Source of the DNA: Helicobacter pylori
GTDB lineage: Bacteria > Campylobacterota > Campylobacteria > Campylobacterales > Helicobacteraceae
NCBI RefSeq assembly: GCF_900120335.1
Contig: NZ_LT635477.1
Coordinates: 744,001-808,000 of the forward strand
Direction: 5' to 3'
DNA length: 64,000 nucleotides
Part shown: positions 35,481 to 46,049 of the stretch, in pieces
Layout: every line of letters starts with the position of its first letter
Numbering within the stretch: position 1 is the first letter of the stretch
Program-made: the position numbers and the translations under genes
The notes under the pieces: generated by a model
The model's database searches: none
The model's input: the letters and a program-made list of their open reading frames with translations, nothing else
Told to the model about the DNA's origin: nothing

Positions 35481-35942
35481 ATGAAAAAAGCGTTGAAAAT
35501 ACTTTCTGTTAGCGCGTTGTTATTTGTGGCGTTAAACGCTAAAGATTTTAGCAAAACGAGCGATGAAGATTTGGCTAAAATGGCTGGCATTGTCGCTCCG
35601 CAAGATATTGTGGATTACACAAAAGAGTTGAAAATGCGCATGGAAAAGATGCCTAAAGACAAGAGGAAGGCGTTCCATAAGCAATTGCATGAGTATGCAA
35701 CTAAAAACACAGACAGCATGACCGTGGCGGATTTTGAAGCCCGCCAAAAAGCCGTTAAAGAAGCGCTTAAAAAAGGCAATATGGAAGACATGGATGATGA
35801 TTTTGGGTTGAGATCATGCAAGCATGGGAAAATGCACAAACACCATAAACATGGTGGTCATGACAAACATGGCAAAGGGCATGACAAAGAACAAGGCAAA
35901 AAAGACCACGATCATGATGATCATGGCGAAAATGAGAAATAA
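35481..35942 (+). CDS. Exported DUF1104-family protein with histidine-rich tail (HP0721-like)
   Basis: 153 residues: signal peptide MKKALKILSVSALLFVALNA, a helical DUF1104 domain (KDFSKTSDEDLAKMAG), then a tail from about residue 113 with 11 His in 41 residues (KHHKHGGHDKHGKGH, DHDHDDH). From memory, HP0721 was reported as a sialic-acid-binding protein. The His-rich tail suggests binding of nickel, zinc or copper in the periplasm; this is inference. It lies 27 bases after its paralogue, in one operon, and just upstream of a Sab adhesin gene, which also recognises sialic acid in the SabA form. Confidence 0.8.
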   Translation: MKKALKILSVSALLFVALNAKDFSKTSDEDLAKMAGIVAPQDIVDYTKELKMRMEKMPKDKRKAFHKQLHEYATKNTDSMTVADFEARQKAVKEALKKGNMEDMDDDFGLRSCKHGKMHKHHKHGGHDKHGKGHDKEQGKKDHDHDDHGENEK

Positions 35943-35986
35943 AGCTTAAACCACACCACTTTTTCTATCAAAGCTTCAAATTCTTT

Positions 35987-36027
35987 AAGCAGAAATCCTA
36001 AACGCTTTTAGCGTTTGGGATAAATGC
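35987..36027 (+). repeat. 41-bp dispersed hairpin repeat, copy 2; may terminate the DUF1104 operon
   Basis: AAGCAGAAATCCTAAACGCTTTTAGCGTTTGGGATAAATGC in two pieces: arms CCTAAACGCT and AGCGTTTGGG. The arms and outer flanks match the repeat at 18580-18620 (opposite strand). The 320-bp gap from 35943 to 36262 otherwise holds only the T15 tract and the sab promoter. Confidence 0.6.
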
Positions 36028-36053
36028 GTTCTGTTAAGCGTTATCAAAATTCT

Positions 36054-36528
36054 GTTCTCATTAAATATTGCTTATAAAATTCAAAAGATAGTTTCATTAT
36101 TACAAAAATTAACACTCCAAAGATAAATAGGTTAAAATACTCCAAAATCTTTTTTTTTTTTTTTGAAATCCAATCAATTTATAGTAAAATTAGGTTCATT
36201 GTAAATATATTATCACTTCATGATATTCTTACAACAAAAACATTACTTTAAGGAACACTTTTATGAAAAAGACAATTTTACTCTCTCTCTCTCTCTCGCT
36301 TGCGGTACCATCGCTCCACGCTGAAGACAACGGCTTTTTTGTGAGCGCCGGCTATCAAATCGGCGAAGCGGTGCAAATGGTCAAAAACACCGGCGAATTG
36401 AAAAATTTGAACGACAAATACGAGCAATTGAGCCAGTATTTGAGCCAAGTGGCTTCGTTGAAGCAAAGCATTCAAAACGCCAACAACATTGAGCTGGTCA
36501 ATAGCTCTTTAAACGATTTGAAAAGCTT
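36054..36528. repeat. Left 5' arm of the sab inverted repeat
   Basis: Upstream region and first ~89 codons of the 36.3-kb sab gene. It matches the reverse complement of 42550-43027 wherever I compared them. The lengths are 475 and 478, the 3-base difference equalling the T15/T18 difference. Confidence 0.9.
36150..36164 (+). promoter_or_regulatory. T15 promoter tract upstream of the first sab gene
   Basis: Fifteen Ts about 100 bases before the ATG. T-tract length near sabA promoters is known to change transcription by altering promoter geometry. The sister gene has T18. Confidence 0.8.
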
Positions 36529-38218
36529 CACCAACAACAACTACAACAGCACCACCCAATCGCCCATCTTCAACGCCGTGCAAGCCGTTATCACTTCGGT
36601 ATTGGGTTTTTGGAGTCTTTATGCGGGGAACTACCTCACTTTCTTTGTGGGTAGTGGGAGTCACGCCTCTAGTGTCCAGGGTAACCCTCCTTTTTCAACG
36701 ATTGTCAAAAACTGCTCAGGAATTGAAAACTGCGCGATGAGTGAAACCACTTATAATGAGATGAAAAAGCTCGCTGAAAGCCTCCAAGCGGCCCAACAAA
36801 ACGCTACCACTAAAGGCAACAATCTTTGCGCTTTATCCGGGTGTGCTGCAACAGACTCAACATCAAACACACCAAACTCAACCGTAAGCAACGCTCTTAA
36901 CTTAGCGCAAAAGCTTATGGATTTGATCGCAAACACTAAGACCGCTATGATGTGGAAAAATATCGTCATCAGTGGCGTTTCAAACGCATCCGGTGCTATC
37001 ACATCCACTAATTACCCAACGCAATACGCGGTGTTTAACAACATCAAGGCGATGATACCTATCTTGCAACAAGCGGTTACGCTTTCTCAAAGCAACCACA
37101 CCCTATCCACTCAGTTGCAAGCTCAAGCCACAGGGACTCAAACAAACCCTAATTTCGCTAAAGACATTTACACTTTCGCTCAAAACCAAAAGCAAATCAT
37201 CTCTTACGCCAAAGACATTTTCAACCTCTTTAGTTCTATCCCTAAAGACCAACTTAAGTATTTGGAGAACGCTTACTTGAAAGTGCCGCATTTGGGTAAA
37301 ACCCCTACTAACCCTTACAGACAGAATGTGAATTTGAATAAAGAAATTAATGCGGTTCAAAACAATGTAGCTAATTATGGCAATCGGATTGATTCAGCTT
37401 TAAGCGTGGCTAGAGATGTTTATAATTTAAAATCCAATCAAGCAAACATTGTAACAGCCTATAGCAACGCTAAGAATTTGAGCCAAGAGATTTCTAAACT
37501 CCCCTATAACCAAGTCAATACAAAAGACATTATCACACTGCCTTACGATAAAAACGCTCCGGCAGCAGGCCAATACAACTACCAAATCAACCCAGAGCAG
37601 CAATCCAACCTTTCTCAAGCTTTAGCGGCGATGAGCAATAACCCCTTTAAAAAAGTGGGCATGATCAGCTCTCAAAACAATAACGGCGCTTTGAACGGGC
37701 TTGGCGTGCAAGTGGGTTATAAGCAATTCTTTGGCGAAAGCAAAAGATGGGGGTTAAGGTATTATGGATTCTTTGATTACAACCACGGCTACATCAAATC
37801 CAGCTTTTTTAACTCGTCTTCTGATGTATGGACTTATGGCGGTGGGAGCGATTTGTTAGTGAATATTATCAACGATAGCATCACAAGAAAGAACAACAAG
37901 CTTTCTGTGGGTCTTTTTGGTGGTATCCAACTAGCAGGGACTACATGGCTTAATTCTCAATACATGAATTTAACGGCGTTCAATAACCCTTATAGCGCGA
38001 AAGTCAATACTTCCAATTTCCAATTCTTGTTCAATTTGGGTTTGAGAACCAATCTCGCTACAGCTAAGAAAAAAGACAGCGAGCATTCCGCGCAACATGG
38101 CATTGAACTAGGCATTAAAATCCCCACCATTAACACGAATTACTATTCTTTTTTAGGCACTAAGCTAGAATACCGAAGGCTTTATAGCGTGTATCTCAAT
38201 TATGTGTTTGCTTATTAA
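36263..38218 (+). CDS. Sab-type adhesin (Hop family) at the HP0722/sabB locus
   Basis: 651 residues. Signal peptide MKKTILLSLSLSLAVPSLHA; a CT8 repeat in codons 6-11 is in frame (ON state). Residues 1-89 and the C-terminal ~325 residues are identical to the sister at 40887-42815. Only the central part differs, here with NNNYNSTTQSPIFNAVQAV and an NCSGIENCAM cysteine pair. The central domain sets SabA or SabB identity. I cannot decide which this is by eye, though the locus order (before ansB) is that of sabB. The C-terminus ends VYLNYVFAY, a beta-barrel. SabA-type proteins bind sialyl-Lewis x. Confidence 0.88.
   Translation: MKKTILLSLSLSLAVPSLHAEDNGFFVSAGYQIGEAVQMVKNTGELKNLNDKYEQLSQYLSQVASLKQSIQNANNIELVNSSLNDLKSFTNNNYNSTTQSPIFNAVQAVITSVLGFWSLYAGNYLTFFVGSGSHASSVQGNPPFSTIVKNCSGIENCAMSETTYNEMKKLAESLQAAQQNATTKGNNLCALSGCAATDSTSNTPNSTVSNALNLAQKLMDLIANTKTAMMWKNIVISGVSNASGAITSTNYPTQYAVFNNIKAMIPILQQAVTLSQSNHTLSTQLQAQATGTQTNPNFAKDIYTFAQNQKQIISYAKDIFNLFSSIPKDQLKYLENAYLKVPHLGKTPTNPYRQNVNLNKEINAVQNNVANYGNRIDSALSVARDVYNLKSNQANIVTAYSNAKNLSQEISKLPYNQVNTKDIITLPYDKNAPAAGQYNYQINPEQQSNLSQALAAMSNNPFKKVGMISSQNNNGALNGLGVQVGYKQFFGESKRWGLRYYGFFDYNHGYIKSSFFNSSSDVWTYGGGSDLLVNIINDSITRKNNKLSVGLFGGIQLAGTTWLNSQYMNLTAFNNPYSAKVNTSNFQFLFNLGLRTNLATAKKKDSEHSAQHGIELGIKIPTINTNYYSFLGTKLEYRRLYSVYLNYVFAY
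37241..38218. repeat. Left 3' arm of the sab inverted repeat
   Basis: 978 bases, matching the reverse complement of 40887-41864. Identity starts at CCTAAAGACC and stops at the stop codon. Encoded protein ends are identical. Confidence 0.9.
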
Positions 38219-38313
38219 AAAATCTCCTTTTTAAAATAGGGGGAGCTTCATCAAATCTATTTTGATAGTTATCAATATTTGATGAAAATAAAGTCAAAAA
38301 CAAAATAAACCAA

Positions 38314-38344
38314 ATCACCCAATTATCTTTAATAATTGGGTGAT
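38314..38344 (-). terminator. Bidirectional hairpin between sab and ansB
   Basis: 13-bp perfect stem ATCACCCAATTAT/ATAATTGGGTGAT with a 5-base loop, between the convergent sab (+) and ansB (-) stops. Confidence 0.75.
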
Positions 38345-38357
38345 CTAAGAGAATCGT

Positions 38358-39416
<1,059 letters not shown>

Positions 39417-39485
39417 CTACCTTTTGAAATTTAAAAGATTTTATAGTATAGTAAATCATTGTTAAAATAAATTTAAAAAGGGTTA

Positions 39486-40817
39486 ATGGTGGATGCCTTT
39501 TTTCAAATTATCGTGTTACTTTTTTCGCTTTTTTTAGGGGCAAGGCTAGGGGGCTTGGGAGTGGGCTATGTGGGGGGTTTGGGCGTGCTTATTTTGTGCT
39601 TATTTTTGGGGCTAAATCCGGGCAAAATCCCTTTTGATGTGATTTTAATCATCATGGCAGTCATTAGCGCTATCAGCGCGATGCAAAAGGCGGGGGGCTT
39701 AGATTGTTTAGTCCAAATCGCTGAAAAAATTTTAAGGAAACACCCCAAGCAAATCAACTACCTCGCGCCAAGCGTGGCGTATTTTTTAACGATACTAGCC
39801 GGCACCGGGCATACGGTTTTTTCTTTGATCCCGGTGATTGTGGAAGTGAGTCAGAGCCAAAACATCAAACCTAAAGCGCCCTTAAGCTTGGCGGTTGTTT
39901 CTAGTCAAGTCGCTATTACCGCAAGCCCGGTGAGCGCGGCGGTGGTGTTTATGAGCGGTATTTTAGAGCCTTTAGGGGCAAATTACCTCACCCTTTTAAT
40001 GGTTTGGATCCCTACGACTTTTTTAGCATGCATGCTCACGGCATTTGTGATGAGTTTCACTAATTTAAAGTTAGACAGCGACCCAAATTATTTAGAACGC
40101 TTGAAAGCGGGCAAAATTTCGCCCCCTATGATGAAAAAAGAAAAAGAAACCTCAAAAAGCGCGAAATTATCGTTATGGATTTTTATCGGTGGGGTTGTAG
40201 CGATCGTTTTTTATGCGAGCGCGATTTCTAAAAATATCGCTTTGATTAGCCCGGTGGTTTTAGGCAGAGATCAAGCGATCGTGTCTTTCATGTTGAGCGT
40301 GGCGACTCTCATTGCGCTTTTTTGTAAGATCAACGCTAATGAAATCGCTCATTCAAGCGTGTTTAAATCCGGCATGCAAGCGTGCGTGTGCGTGTTAGGC
40401 GTGGCGTGGTTAGGCGATACTTTTGTGAGCAATCATATAGATGAAATCAAGCGGTACGCTTCGTTTTTGATCGCTGATTACCCGTTTTTATTAGCCGTAG
40501 CGCTCTTTTTGGCTTCCATGCTTTTGTATTCGCAGGCTGCCACCTCTAAAGCGCTCATCCCAAGCGTGATCACCGCCTTAGGCATTAGCGCTAATCATAC
40601 CGAGCATTTGTATATTATCGTGGCTTCGTTTGCGAGCGTTTCGGCGTTGTTTGTGTTACCCACTTACCCCACTTTACTGGGAGCGATCGCTATGGATCAT
40701 ACCGGCACCACCAAAATGGGCCGTTATGTGTTTGATCATGCGTTTTTGATCCCTGGGGTTTTAGTCGTGTTTTTGAGCGTGGCGTTAGGGTTTGTTGTCG
40801 CGCCACTAGTTTTGTAG
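39486..40817 (+). CDS. dcuA: Anaerobic C4-dicarboxylate transporter DcuA
   Basis: 443 residues, about 10-12 membrane segments, matching the Dcu family in size and pattern (GLGVGYVGGLGVL, PSVAYFLTILAGTGHTVFS in the middle). It exchanges fumarate, aspartate, malate and succinate. Sits back-to-back with ansB. The start ATG at 39486 follows AAAAAGGG. Confidence 0.95.
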   Translation: MVDAFFQIIVLLFSLFLGARLGGLGVGYVGGLGVLILCLFLGLNPGKIPFDVILIIMAVISAISAMQKAGGLDCLVQIAEKILRKHPKQINYLAPSVAYFLTILAGTGHTVFSLIPVIVEVSQSQNIKPKAPLSLAVVSSQVAITASPVSAAVVFMSGILEPLGANYLTLLMVWIPTTFLACMLTAFVMSFTNLKLDSDPNYLERLKAGKISPPMMKKEKETSKSAKLSLWIFIGGVVAIVFYASAISKNIALISPVVLGRDQAIVSFMLSVATLIALFCKINANEIAHSSVFKSGMQACVCVLGVAWLGDTFVSNHIDEIKRYASFLIADYPFLLAVALFLASMLLYSQAATSKALIPSVITALGISANHTEHLYIIVASFASVSALFVLPTYPTLLGAIAMDHTGTTKMGRYVFDHAFLIPGVLVVFLSVALGFVVAPLVL

Positions 40818-40854
40818 CTTTCATCATCAACGATAAAAAGCTTGACGATTTTTC

Positions 40855-40881
40855 TAAACCCCACTTAAAAAAGAGGGTTTA
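40855..40881 (-). terminator. Bidirectional hairpin between dcuA and sab
   Basis: Stem TAAACCC/GGGTTTA between the convergent dcuA and second sab gene, with a 13-base loop. Confidence 0.5.
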
Positions 40882-40886
40882 AACCA

Positions 40887-41864
40887 TTAATAAGCAAACA
40901 CATAATTGAGATACACGCTATAAAGCCTTCGGTATTCTAGCTTAGTGCCTAAAAAAGAATAGTAATTCGTGTTAATGGTGGGGATTTTAATGCCTAGTTC
41001 AATGCCATGTTGCGCGGAATGCTCGCTGTCTTTTTTCTTAGCTGTAGCGAGATTGGTTCTCAAACCCAAATTGAACAAGAATTGGAAATTGGAAGTATTG
41101 ACTTTCGCGCTATAAGGGTTATTGAACGCCGTTAAATTCATGTATTGAGAATTAAGCCATGTAGTCCCTGCTAGTTGGATACCACCAAAAAGACCCACAG
41201 AAAGCTTGTTGTTCTTTCTTGTGATGCTATCGTTGATAATATTCACTAACAAATCGCTCCCACCGCCATAAGTCCATACATCAGAAGACGAGTTAAAAAA
41301 GCTGGATTTGATGTAGCCGTGGTTGTAATCAAAGAATCCATAATACCTTAACCCCCATCTTTTGCTTTCGCCAAAGAATTGCTTATAACCCACTTGCACG
41401 CCAAGCCCGTTCAAAGCGCCGTTATTGTTTTGAGAGCTGATCATGCCCACTTTTTTAAAGGGGTTATTGCTCATCGCCGCTAAAGCTTGAGAAAGGTTGG
41501 ATTGCTGCTCTGGGTTGATTTGGTAGTTGTATTGGCCTGCTGCCGGAGCGTTTTTATCGTAAGGCAGTGTGATAATGTCTTTTGTATTGACTTGGTTATA
41601 GGGGAGTTTAGAAATCTCTTGGCTCAAATTCTTAGCGTTGCTATAGGCTGTTACAATGTTTGCTTGATTGGATTTTAAATTATAAACATCTCTAGCCACG
41701 CTTAAAGCTGAATCAATCCGATTGCCATAATTAGCTACATTGTTTTGAACCGCATTAATTTCTTTATTCAAATTCACATTCTGTCTGTAAGGGTTAGTAG
41801 GGGTTTTACCCAAATGCGGCACTTTCAAGTAAGCGTTCTCCAAATACTTAAGTTGGTCTTTAGG
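40887..41864. repeat. Right 3' arm of the sab inverted repeat
   Basis: Reverse-complement match of 37241-38218, 978 bases. Confidence 0.9.
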
Positions 41865-42815
41865 AATGGAATTAAAGAGATTGAAGATATTTGAAGCGTT
41901 AGAAAGGATTTGCTTTTGGTTTTGGGCGAAAGCGTAAATGTCTTTAGCAAATTCACGATTTTTTTGAGATCCCATAGCTTGAGCTTGCAACTGAGTGGAT
42001 AGGGTGTGGTTGCTCTGAGTTAGTTTGAGCGCTTCTTGCAAGTAAGGTAGCATCGCTTTGATGTTGTTAAACACCGCATAGTCGGTTACAGGACCAGTGG
42101 ATGTGATAGCGCCACCGGATACGTTTGAAACACCTGCGATGACGATATTTTTCCACACCATAGAAACCTTGGCTTGTTCGATCAAGTCCATAAGCTTTTG
42201 CGCGGTTTCAAGAGCTGCAGTTATGGAAGTTTTGTTTCCACTTGATTGATTGCTAGAGCATTGTTCTGATAAGGCACAGAGATTGCCTTGAGCTTTTTGG
42301 AGGTTTTCGGCAAGCGCTTTCATTTTATCATAAGTTTCTCGGCTCATAAAACATTTTTGTAATCCTGTGCAGTTCCCATCTTGATTGATTCTTCCAAGAG
42401 GAGAATTAGATCCATCTTTCAAATCGTTCACAAAAAAACTGAGAGCGTTCCCTGCATAAAGACTCCAAAAAGCCAATACCGAAGTGATAACGGCTTGCGT
42501 GGTGTTGTAGATGGGCGATGTTTCTTTGTTTGTGTAGTTGTTACTCGCAAAGCTTTTCAAATCGTTTAAAGAGCTATTGACCAGCTCAATGTTGTTGGCG
42601 TTTTGAATGCTTTGCTTCAACGAAGCCACTTGGCTCAAATACTGGCTCAATTGCTCGTATTTGTCGTTCAAATTTTTCAATTCGCCGGTGTTTTTGACCA
42701 TTTGCACCGCTTCGCCGATTTGATAGCCGGCGCTCACAAAAAAGCCGTTGTCTTCAGCGTGGAGCGATGGTACCGCAAGCGAGAGAGAGAGAGAGAGTAA
42801 AATTGTCTTTTTCAT
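40887..42815 (-). CDS. Sab-type adhesin (Hop family) at the HP0725/sabA locus
   Basis: 642 residues, inverted relative to its sister at 36263. Same signal peptide and in-frame CT8 repeat (ON). The central part differs (ASNNYTNKETSPIYNTTQAV, NCTGLQKCFM, NLCALSEQC). The C-terminal ~325 residues are identical to the sister. The locus, between dcuA and the HP0726-like gene, is that of sabA. Because the ends have been homogenised and middles may move between loci, naming needs the central domain. Outer-membrane barrel ending NYVFAY. Confidence 0.88.
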   Translation of the reverse strand: MKKTILLSLSLSLAVPSLHAEDNGFFVSAGYQIGEAVQMVKNTGELKNLNDKYEQLSQYLSQVASLKQSIQNANNIELVNSSLNDLKSFASNNYTNKETSPIYNTTQAVITSVLAFWSLYAGNALSFFVNDLKDGSNSPLGRINQDGNCTGLQKCFMSRETYDKMKALAENLQKAQGNLCALSEQCSSNQSSGNKTSITAALETAQKLMDLIEQAKVSMVWKNIVIAGVSNVSGGAITSTGPVTDYAVFNNIKAMLPYLQEALKLTQSNHTLSTQLQAQAMGSQKNREFAKDIYAFAQNQKQILSNASNIFNLFNSIPKDQLKYLENAYLKVPHLGKTPTNPYRQNVNLNKEINAVQNNVANYGNRIDSALSVARDVYNLKSNQANIVTAYSNAKNLSQEISKLPYNQVNTKDIITLPYDKNAPAAGQYNYQINPEQQSNLSQALAAMSNNPFKKVGMISSQNNNGALNGLGVQVGYKQFFGESKRWGLRYYGFFDYNHGYIKSSFFNSSSDVWTYGGGSDLLVNIINDSITRKNNKLSVGLFGGIQLAGTTWLNSQYMNLTAFNNPYSAKVNTSNFQFLFNLGLRTNLATAKKKDSEHSAQHGIELGIKIPTINTNYYSFLGTKLEYRRLYSVYLNYVFAY

Positions 42816-43027
42816 AAAAGTGTTCCTTAAAGTAATGTTTTTGTTGTAAGAATATCATGAAGTGATAATATATTTACAATGAACCTAATTTTACTATAAA
42901 TTGATTGGATTTCAAAAAAAAAAAAAAAAAAGATTTTGGAGTATTTTAACCTATTTATCTTTGGAGTGTTAATTTTTGTAATAATGAAACTATCTTTTGA
43001 ATTTTATAAGCAATATTTAATGAGAAC
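42550..43027. repeat. Right 5' arm of the sab inverted repeat
   Basis: Reverse-complement match of 36054-36528, except that the homopolymer is 18 long here. Confidence 0.9.
42914..42931 (-). promoter_or_regulatory. T18 promoter tract upstream of the second sab gene
   Basis: Eighteen As on the plus strand, so T18 in the coding direction, about 100 bases before the start. The sister promoter has T15 in the same context. Confidence 0.8.
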
Positions 43028-43036
43028 GAAGCCACA

Positions 43037-43954
43037 CTAAAACAGAAACGCATAGCTCACAAAAACTTCTTTATTCCTAAAAACGCTGAAGTTTTGTCGG
43101 ATCGTTTGTTGCTGCCACACATTGTTAAAGCCGAAGTTTTTCCAATTTTGCGCGCTCAAGCTGTAATAAGGGATTTTAAGCCCCACATTGAAGCGGTTGT
43201 GTTTGCCTATATACAAAGAGCCTCCAAAATTCACAAAAAACCCCCCACCTGCGGCAAAAAATTTATCGTCTTGTTGCGTGTTTTGATTTTGATAACTAGG
43301 ACTCCACAAGATTGCGTATTCCACCCCACCCCCACCAAACACGCCTATTTTAAAAAACAGCATTTTTTCTGTTTTTAAAGCGAGTTTTAAAAGGGTGTCT
43401 ATAGGGAGATTGACAAACACATTCACGTTCAAACCAAACGCCATGAAATGCCCGTTATTGAAAAGGAAATCTTGGGGGTTTGGGGTTTTTTGTAAAACTA
43501 AAGGGCCTTGAGCGTTTGAAATAGGATCGTAGGTTTTAATCGCGCTTGGGTTATAATTCGCTTGGGATAAAAGGGTGTTACCCCCCACTTTTTGGCCTAA
43601 TTGCGCTTTAGCGTATTCTACATCCCCCCACACCCTTAAGCCTAAAATATGGTATTTATCAAAAGCTATTTCATCGCCTATTTGCCCGGTATAAGACAAA
43701 TTTTTACCCCCCTTATAATGGGCTTCTAATTTCTCACCATAACACACGCTGCTAGGGCAAGTGGGGTTGTCTTTATAGGCTTGTTGCCACATGCTTGTGC
43801 GCGTGCTAGCCCCTGTGCCTAGCCTAAAACCCAAATAAATGTGGTTTTTCGTTTTAAAAAAAGGCGTTTTTTCAGCCGCATTGCCCCACAAAACCCCCAA
43901 ACTGGCTAAAAAAATGAACGCTTTCAAACGCTTTTTTGATTCAATTCTACCCAT
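43037..43954 (-). CDS. Outer-membrane protein of the H. pylori Hop/Hof-like group (HP0726 locus)
   Basis: 305 residues. Signal peptide after a basic start: LKAFIFLASLGVLWGNAA. The mature protein opens KNHIYLGFRLGTGAS and ends KEVFVSYAFLF, a terminal-Phe beta-barrel. The ORF start overlaps the dus stop by 31 bases, so it is probably translated from a dus-containing transcript. No sab or hom-type repeats. Function unknown. Confidence 0.8.
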   Translation of the reverse strand: MGRIESKKRLKAFIFLASLGVLWGNAAEKTPFFKTKNHIYLGFRLGTGASTRTSMWQQAYKDNPTCPSSVCYGEKLEAHYKGGKNLSYTGQIGDEIAFDKYHILGLRVWGDVEYAKAQLGQKVGGNTLLSQANYNPSAIKTYDPISNAQGPLVLQKTPNPQDFLFNNGHFMAFGLNVNVFVNLPIDTLLKLALKTEKMLFFKIGVFGGGGVEYAILWSPSYQNQNTQQDDKFFAAGGGFFVNFGGSLYIGKHNRFNVGLKIPYYSLSAQNWKNFGFNNVWQQQTIRQNFSVFRNKEVFVSYAFLF

Positions 43955-44910
43955 AATGGCACTTCACTTTGTAACATTTCTTGATTAAAAAATTCCTCTA
44001 TGCTCTCTCGCATGCTCTTTATTTCTGTAAGGGTATTGACACAATTACGAAACGCGCTCGCTTGCATTTTGCCCTTAGCGTAAGCATGCAAATTTTTCCT
44101 GAACATGATCACCCCCCTATTCCCATAAAACTCCACCATTTTATCAAAATGTTCTAAAACCAGATCTTTTTTCACGACTGCGGGTAATTCGGTGGTGTTG
44201 TTTCTGATTTGCCAAAATATCCATGGGGCTCTTAAGGCTGCTCGCCCTATCATTAGCCCATCAGCCTGCGTGATTTGCAAAACTTCAAAGGCCTTTTTCA
44301 CGCTGTCAATTTCGCCATTGGCTATCACCGGCTTTTTTAAAATCCCTTTCATTAAAGCGATGCTTTCATAATCTATTTTGTCTTTTTGGTATTTGTCGCT
44401 TCGTGTCCTCCCATGCACCACCACATAATCCACCGGCGCATCATTTAAGGCATGAGCGATTTCTTTAGGGATTTTCTTTTCAAAACCTAAACGCACTTTC
44501 ACGCTTGTGATCTTTTTATTGGTGTTTTCTCTAATCACTTTTAAAAGCTTCACCAAGTGGTTTAAATCCTTCAATAGCCCGCTACCATTACCATGATTAG
44601 CCACTTTAGGGGCAGGACAACCGCAATTAAAATCAATCCCGCTCACATGATCTAAAGCGTTGATTTTCTCCACCGCTTCTTTGACTACGCCCTCTTTAGA
44701 GCCTGAAATTTGCGCCATGAAATGATCTTCTAAAGGGGATTTTTCCAACATTTTAGAAGTTTTATCAAACGCATACACTAACGAATGCGAACTCACCATT
44801 TCGCTAGTGGTAACGTCCACGCCAAATTTTTTCACCACGCTTCTAAAAGGCAAATCCGTATAGCCTGCTAGAGGGGCCAGAAAAAGCCATTTTTTATTTT
44901 TAAAGTCCAT
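43924..44910 (-). CDS. dus: tRNA-dihydrouridine synthase
   Basis: 328 residues. FMN-binding opening LAPLAGYTDLPFR; active-site Cys in FNCGCPAPKV near residue 97; VHGRTRSDKY and IANGEI motifs follow. It reduces specific uridines in tRNA. It leads a two-gene unit with the overlapping outer-membrane gene. Confidence 0.92.
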   Translation of the reverse strand: MDFKNKKWLFLAPLAGYTDLPFRSVVKKFGVDVTTSEMVSSHSLVYAFDKTSKMLEKSPLEDHFMAQISGSKEGVVKEAVEKINALDHVSGIDFNCGCPAPKVANHGNGSGLLKDLNHLVKLLKVIRENTNKKITSVKVRLGFEKKIPKEIAHALNDAPVDYVVVHGRTRSDKYQKDKIDYESIALMKGILKKPVIANGEIDSVKKAFEVLQITQADGLMIGRAALRAPWIFWQIRNNTTELPAVVKKDLVLEHFDKMVEFYGNRGVIMFRKNLHAYAKGKMQASAFRNCVNTLTEIKSMRESIEEFFNQEMLQSEVPLWVELNQKSV

Positions 44911-44997
44911 CCGCTCTCATATCAAAGTTTTTGCTGTATTTTGACACAATCAAGGTTAAAAAGTGCTTTAAAATTAGCGCTTGATTAAAATTAACTT

Positions 44998-46014
44998 TTA
45001 CAGATCCATTAAACTCTGTTTAAAACGGGTTAAAAAATCATGCGTTGGTTGTTTTAAAAACTCTGCGTATAAAACAGGCCGTAAGCGTTTGGGGATATTC
45101 AACCTCCTGGCTCTGTCTTTAAAATCCTTTGGCATGCTTAGAGTTTTTTGGGGTTTAAGAGCGATAAACACATGCTCTTTGTCGCTTTCAATAATGAATT
45201 TTTGAGCGATTTCTAAGCTAAAAAAATGGCGTTTGATTTCTTCTTTTTGAGAAAAGCTCAACACATACCCCTTTTGCTTTAAGATTTTATCCACCATAAA
45301 CAGCGCGTTTTGCGAACGCTTAAAAAAAGTGATCCCATGCATTTGTGAAACGGGCATCAAAGGATAAAGCCGCTCTTTTTCTTTATCCAAAAATTTAAAA
45401 CTTTGGATAATGCCCTTAGAATAATGTTGCATCAAGGAGTTAGCGTAATTTTTCCTGAAAAAATTGCGTTTGAATTTTAAAGAAGAATTAGAATCGTCTT
45501 CAAAAAATTCCCGATCTTTAGCGAGCGTTTTAAGGGTGTCTTTAGGGGTGTAGAGCAAGGGGCGAACGATCGCATAAGATTCTCTTTTTTCATAGGCTTG
45601 AAAGCTTAAAAGCGTGTTTAATCCAGCGCCTTTACTTAATTGCATCAAAAACCATTCCAGCCTGTCATTCAAATGGTGCGCTAAAATCAAATGCTTGTAA
45701 GAATGCTCTTTGATTAGGGTTTCAAAAAAATCATAACGGATCTTTCTCGCTTGCATTTCAAAATTGCGCGCGATTTTTGGGGCGTAATGGATGTAGCATT
45801 TTTTATGGTGTGTTTTTGCGAGTTTTTGAGCGTGTTGGATGATTTCAAGGCGTTGTTTTTGCGTGTTATAATCCACTAAAGCGATGTCAAAGGCGATGTT
45901 TTCTCCAACTAAAAGAAAAAACAAGCAAGTGGAATCCAACCCACCCGAAAAACCCAATAAATTTTTCCCCTCCCTTAAAGACTCTAAATAATTTTTAAAA
46001 TCTCGCGCTATCAA
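44998..46014 (-). CDS. tilS: tRNA(Ile)-lysidine synthetase
   Basis: 338 residues. PP-loop ATP motif GFSGGLDST near residue 23, and AHHLNDRLEWFLMQL (TilS signature) near 116. It converts C34 to lysidine in tRNA-Ile(CAT) so AUA is read as Ile. The substrate tRNA may be the CAT tRNA at 59.6 kb. The AT-rich 87-bp gap to dus is empty. Confidence 0.94.
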   Translation of the reverse strand: MIARDFKNYLESLREGKNLLGFSGGLDSTCLFFLLVGENIAFDIALVDYNTQKQRLEIIQHAQKLAKTHHKKCYIHYAPKIARNFEMQARKIRYDFFETLIKEHSYKHLILAHHLNDRLEWFLMQLSKGAGLNTLLSFQAYEKRESYAIVRPLLYTPKDTLKTLAKDREFFEDDSNSSLKFKRNFFRKNYANSLMQHYSKGIIQSFKFLDKEKERLYPLMPVSQMHGITFFKRSQNALFMVDKILKQKGYVLSFSQKEEIKRHFFSLEIAQKFIIESDKEHVFIALKPQKTLSMPKDFKDRARRLNIPKRLRPVLYAEFLKQPTHDFLTRFKQSLMDL

Positions 46015-46049
46015 ATCGGTGCTAAACGCATGCTGAATGGGTTGCGCTT

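Noticed and set aside
41487..41678. 63-residue ORF antisense to the sab gene, present twice
   Set aside because: It is duplicated only because the sab arms are duplicated.
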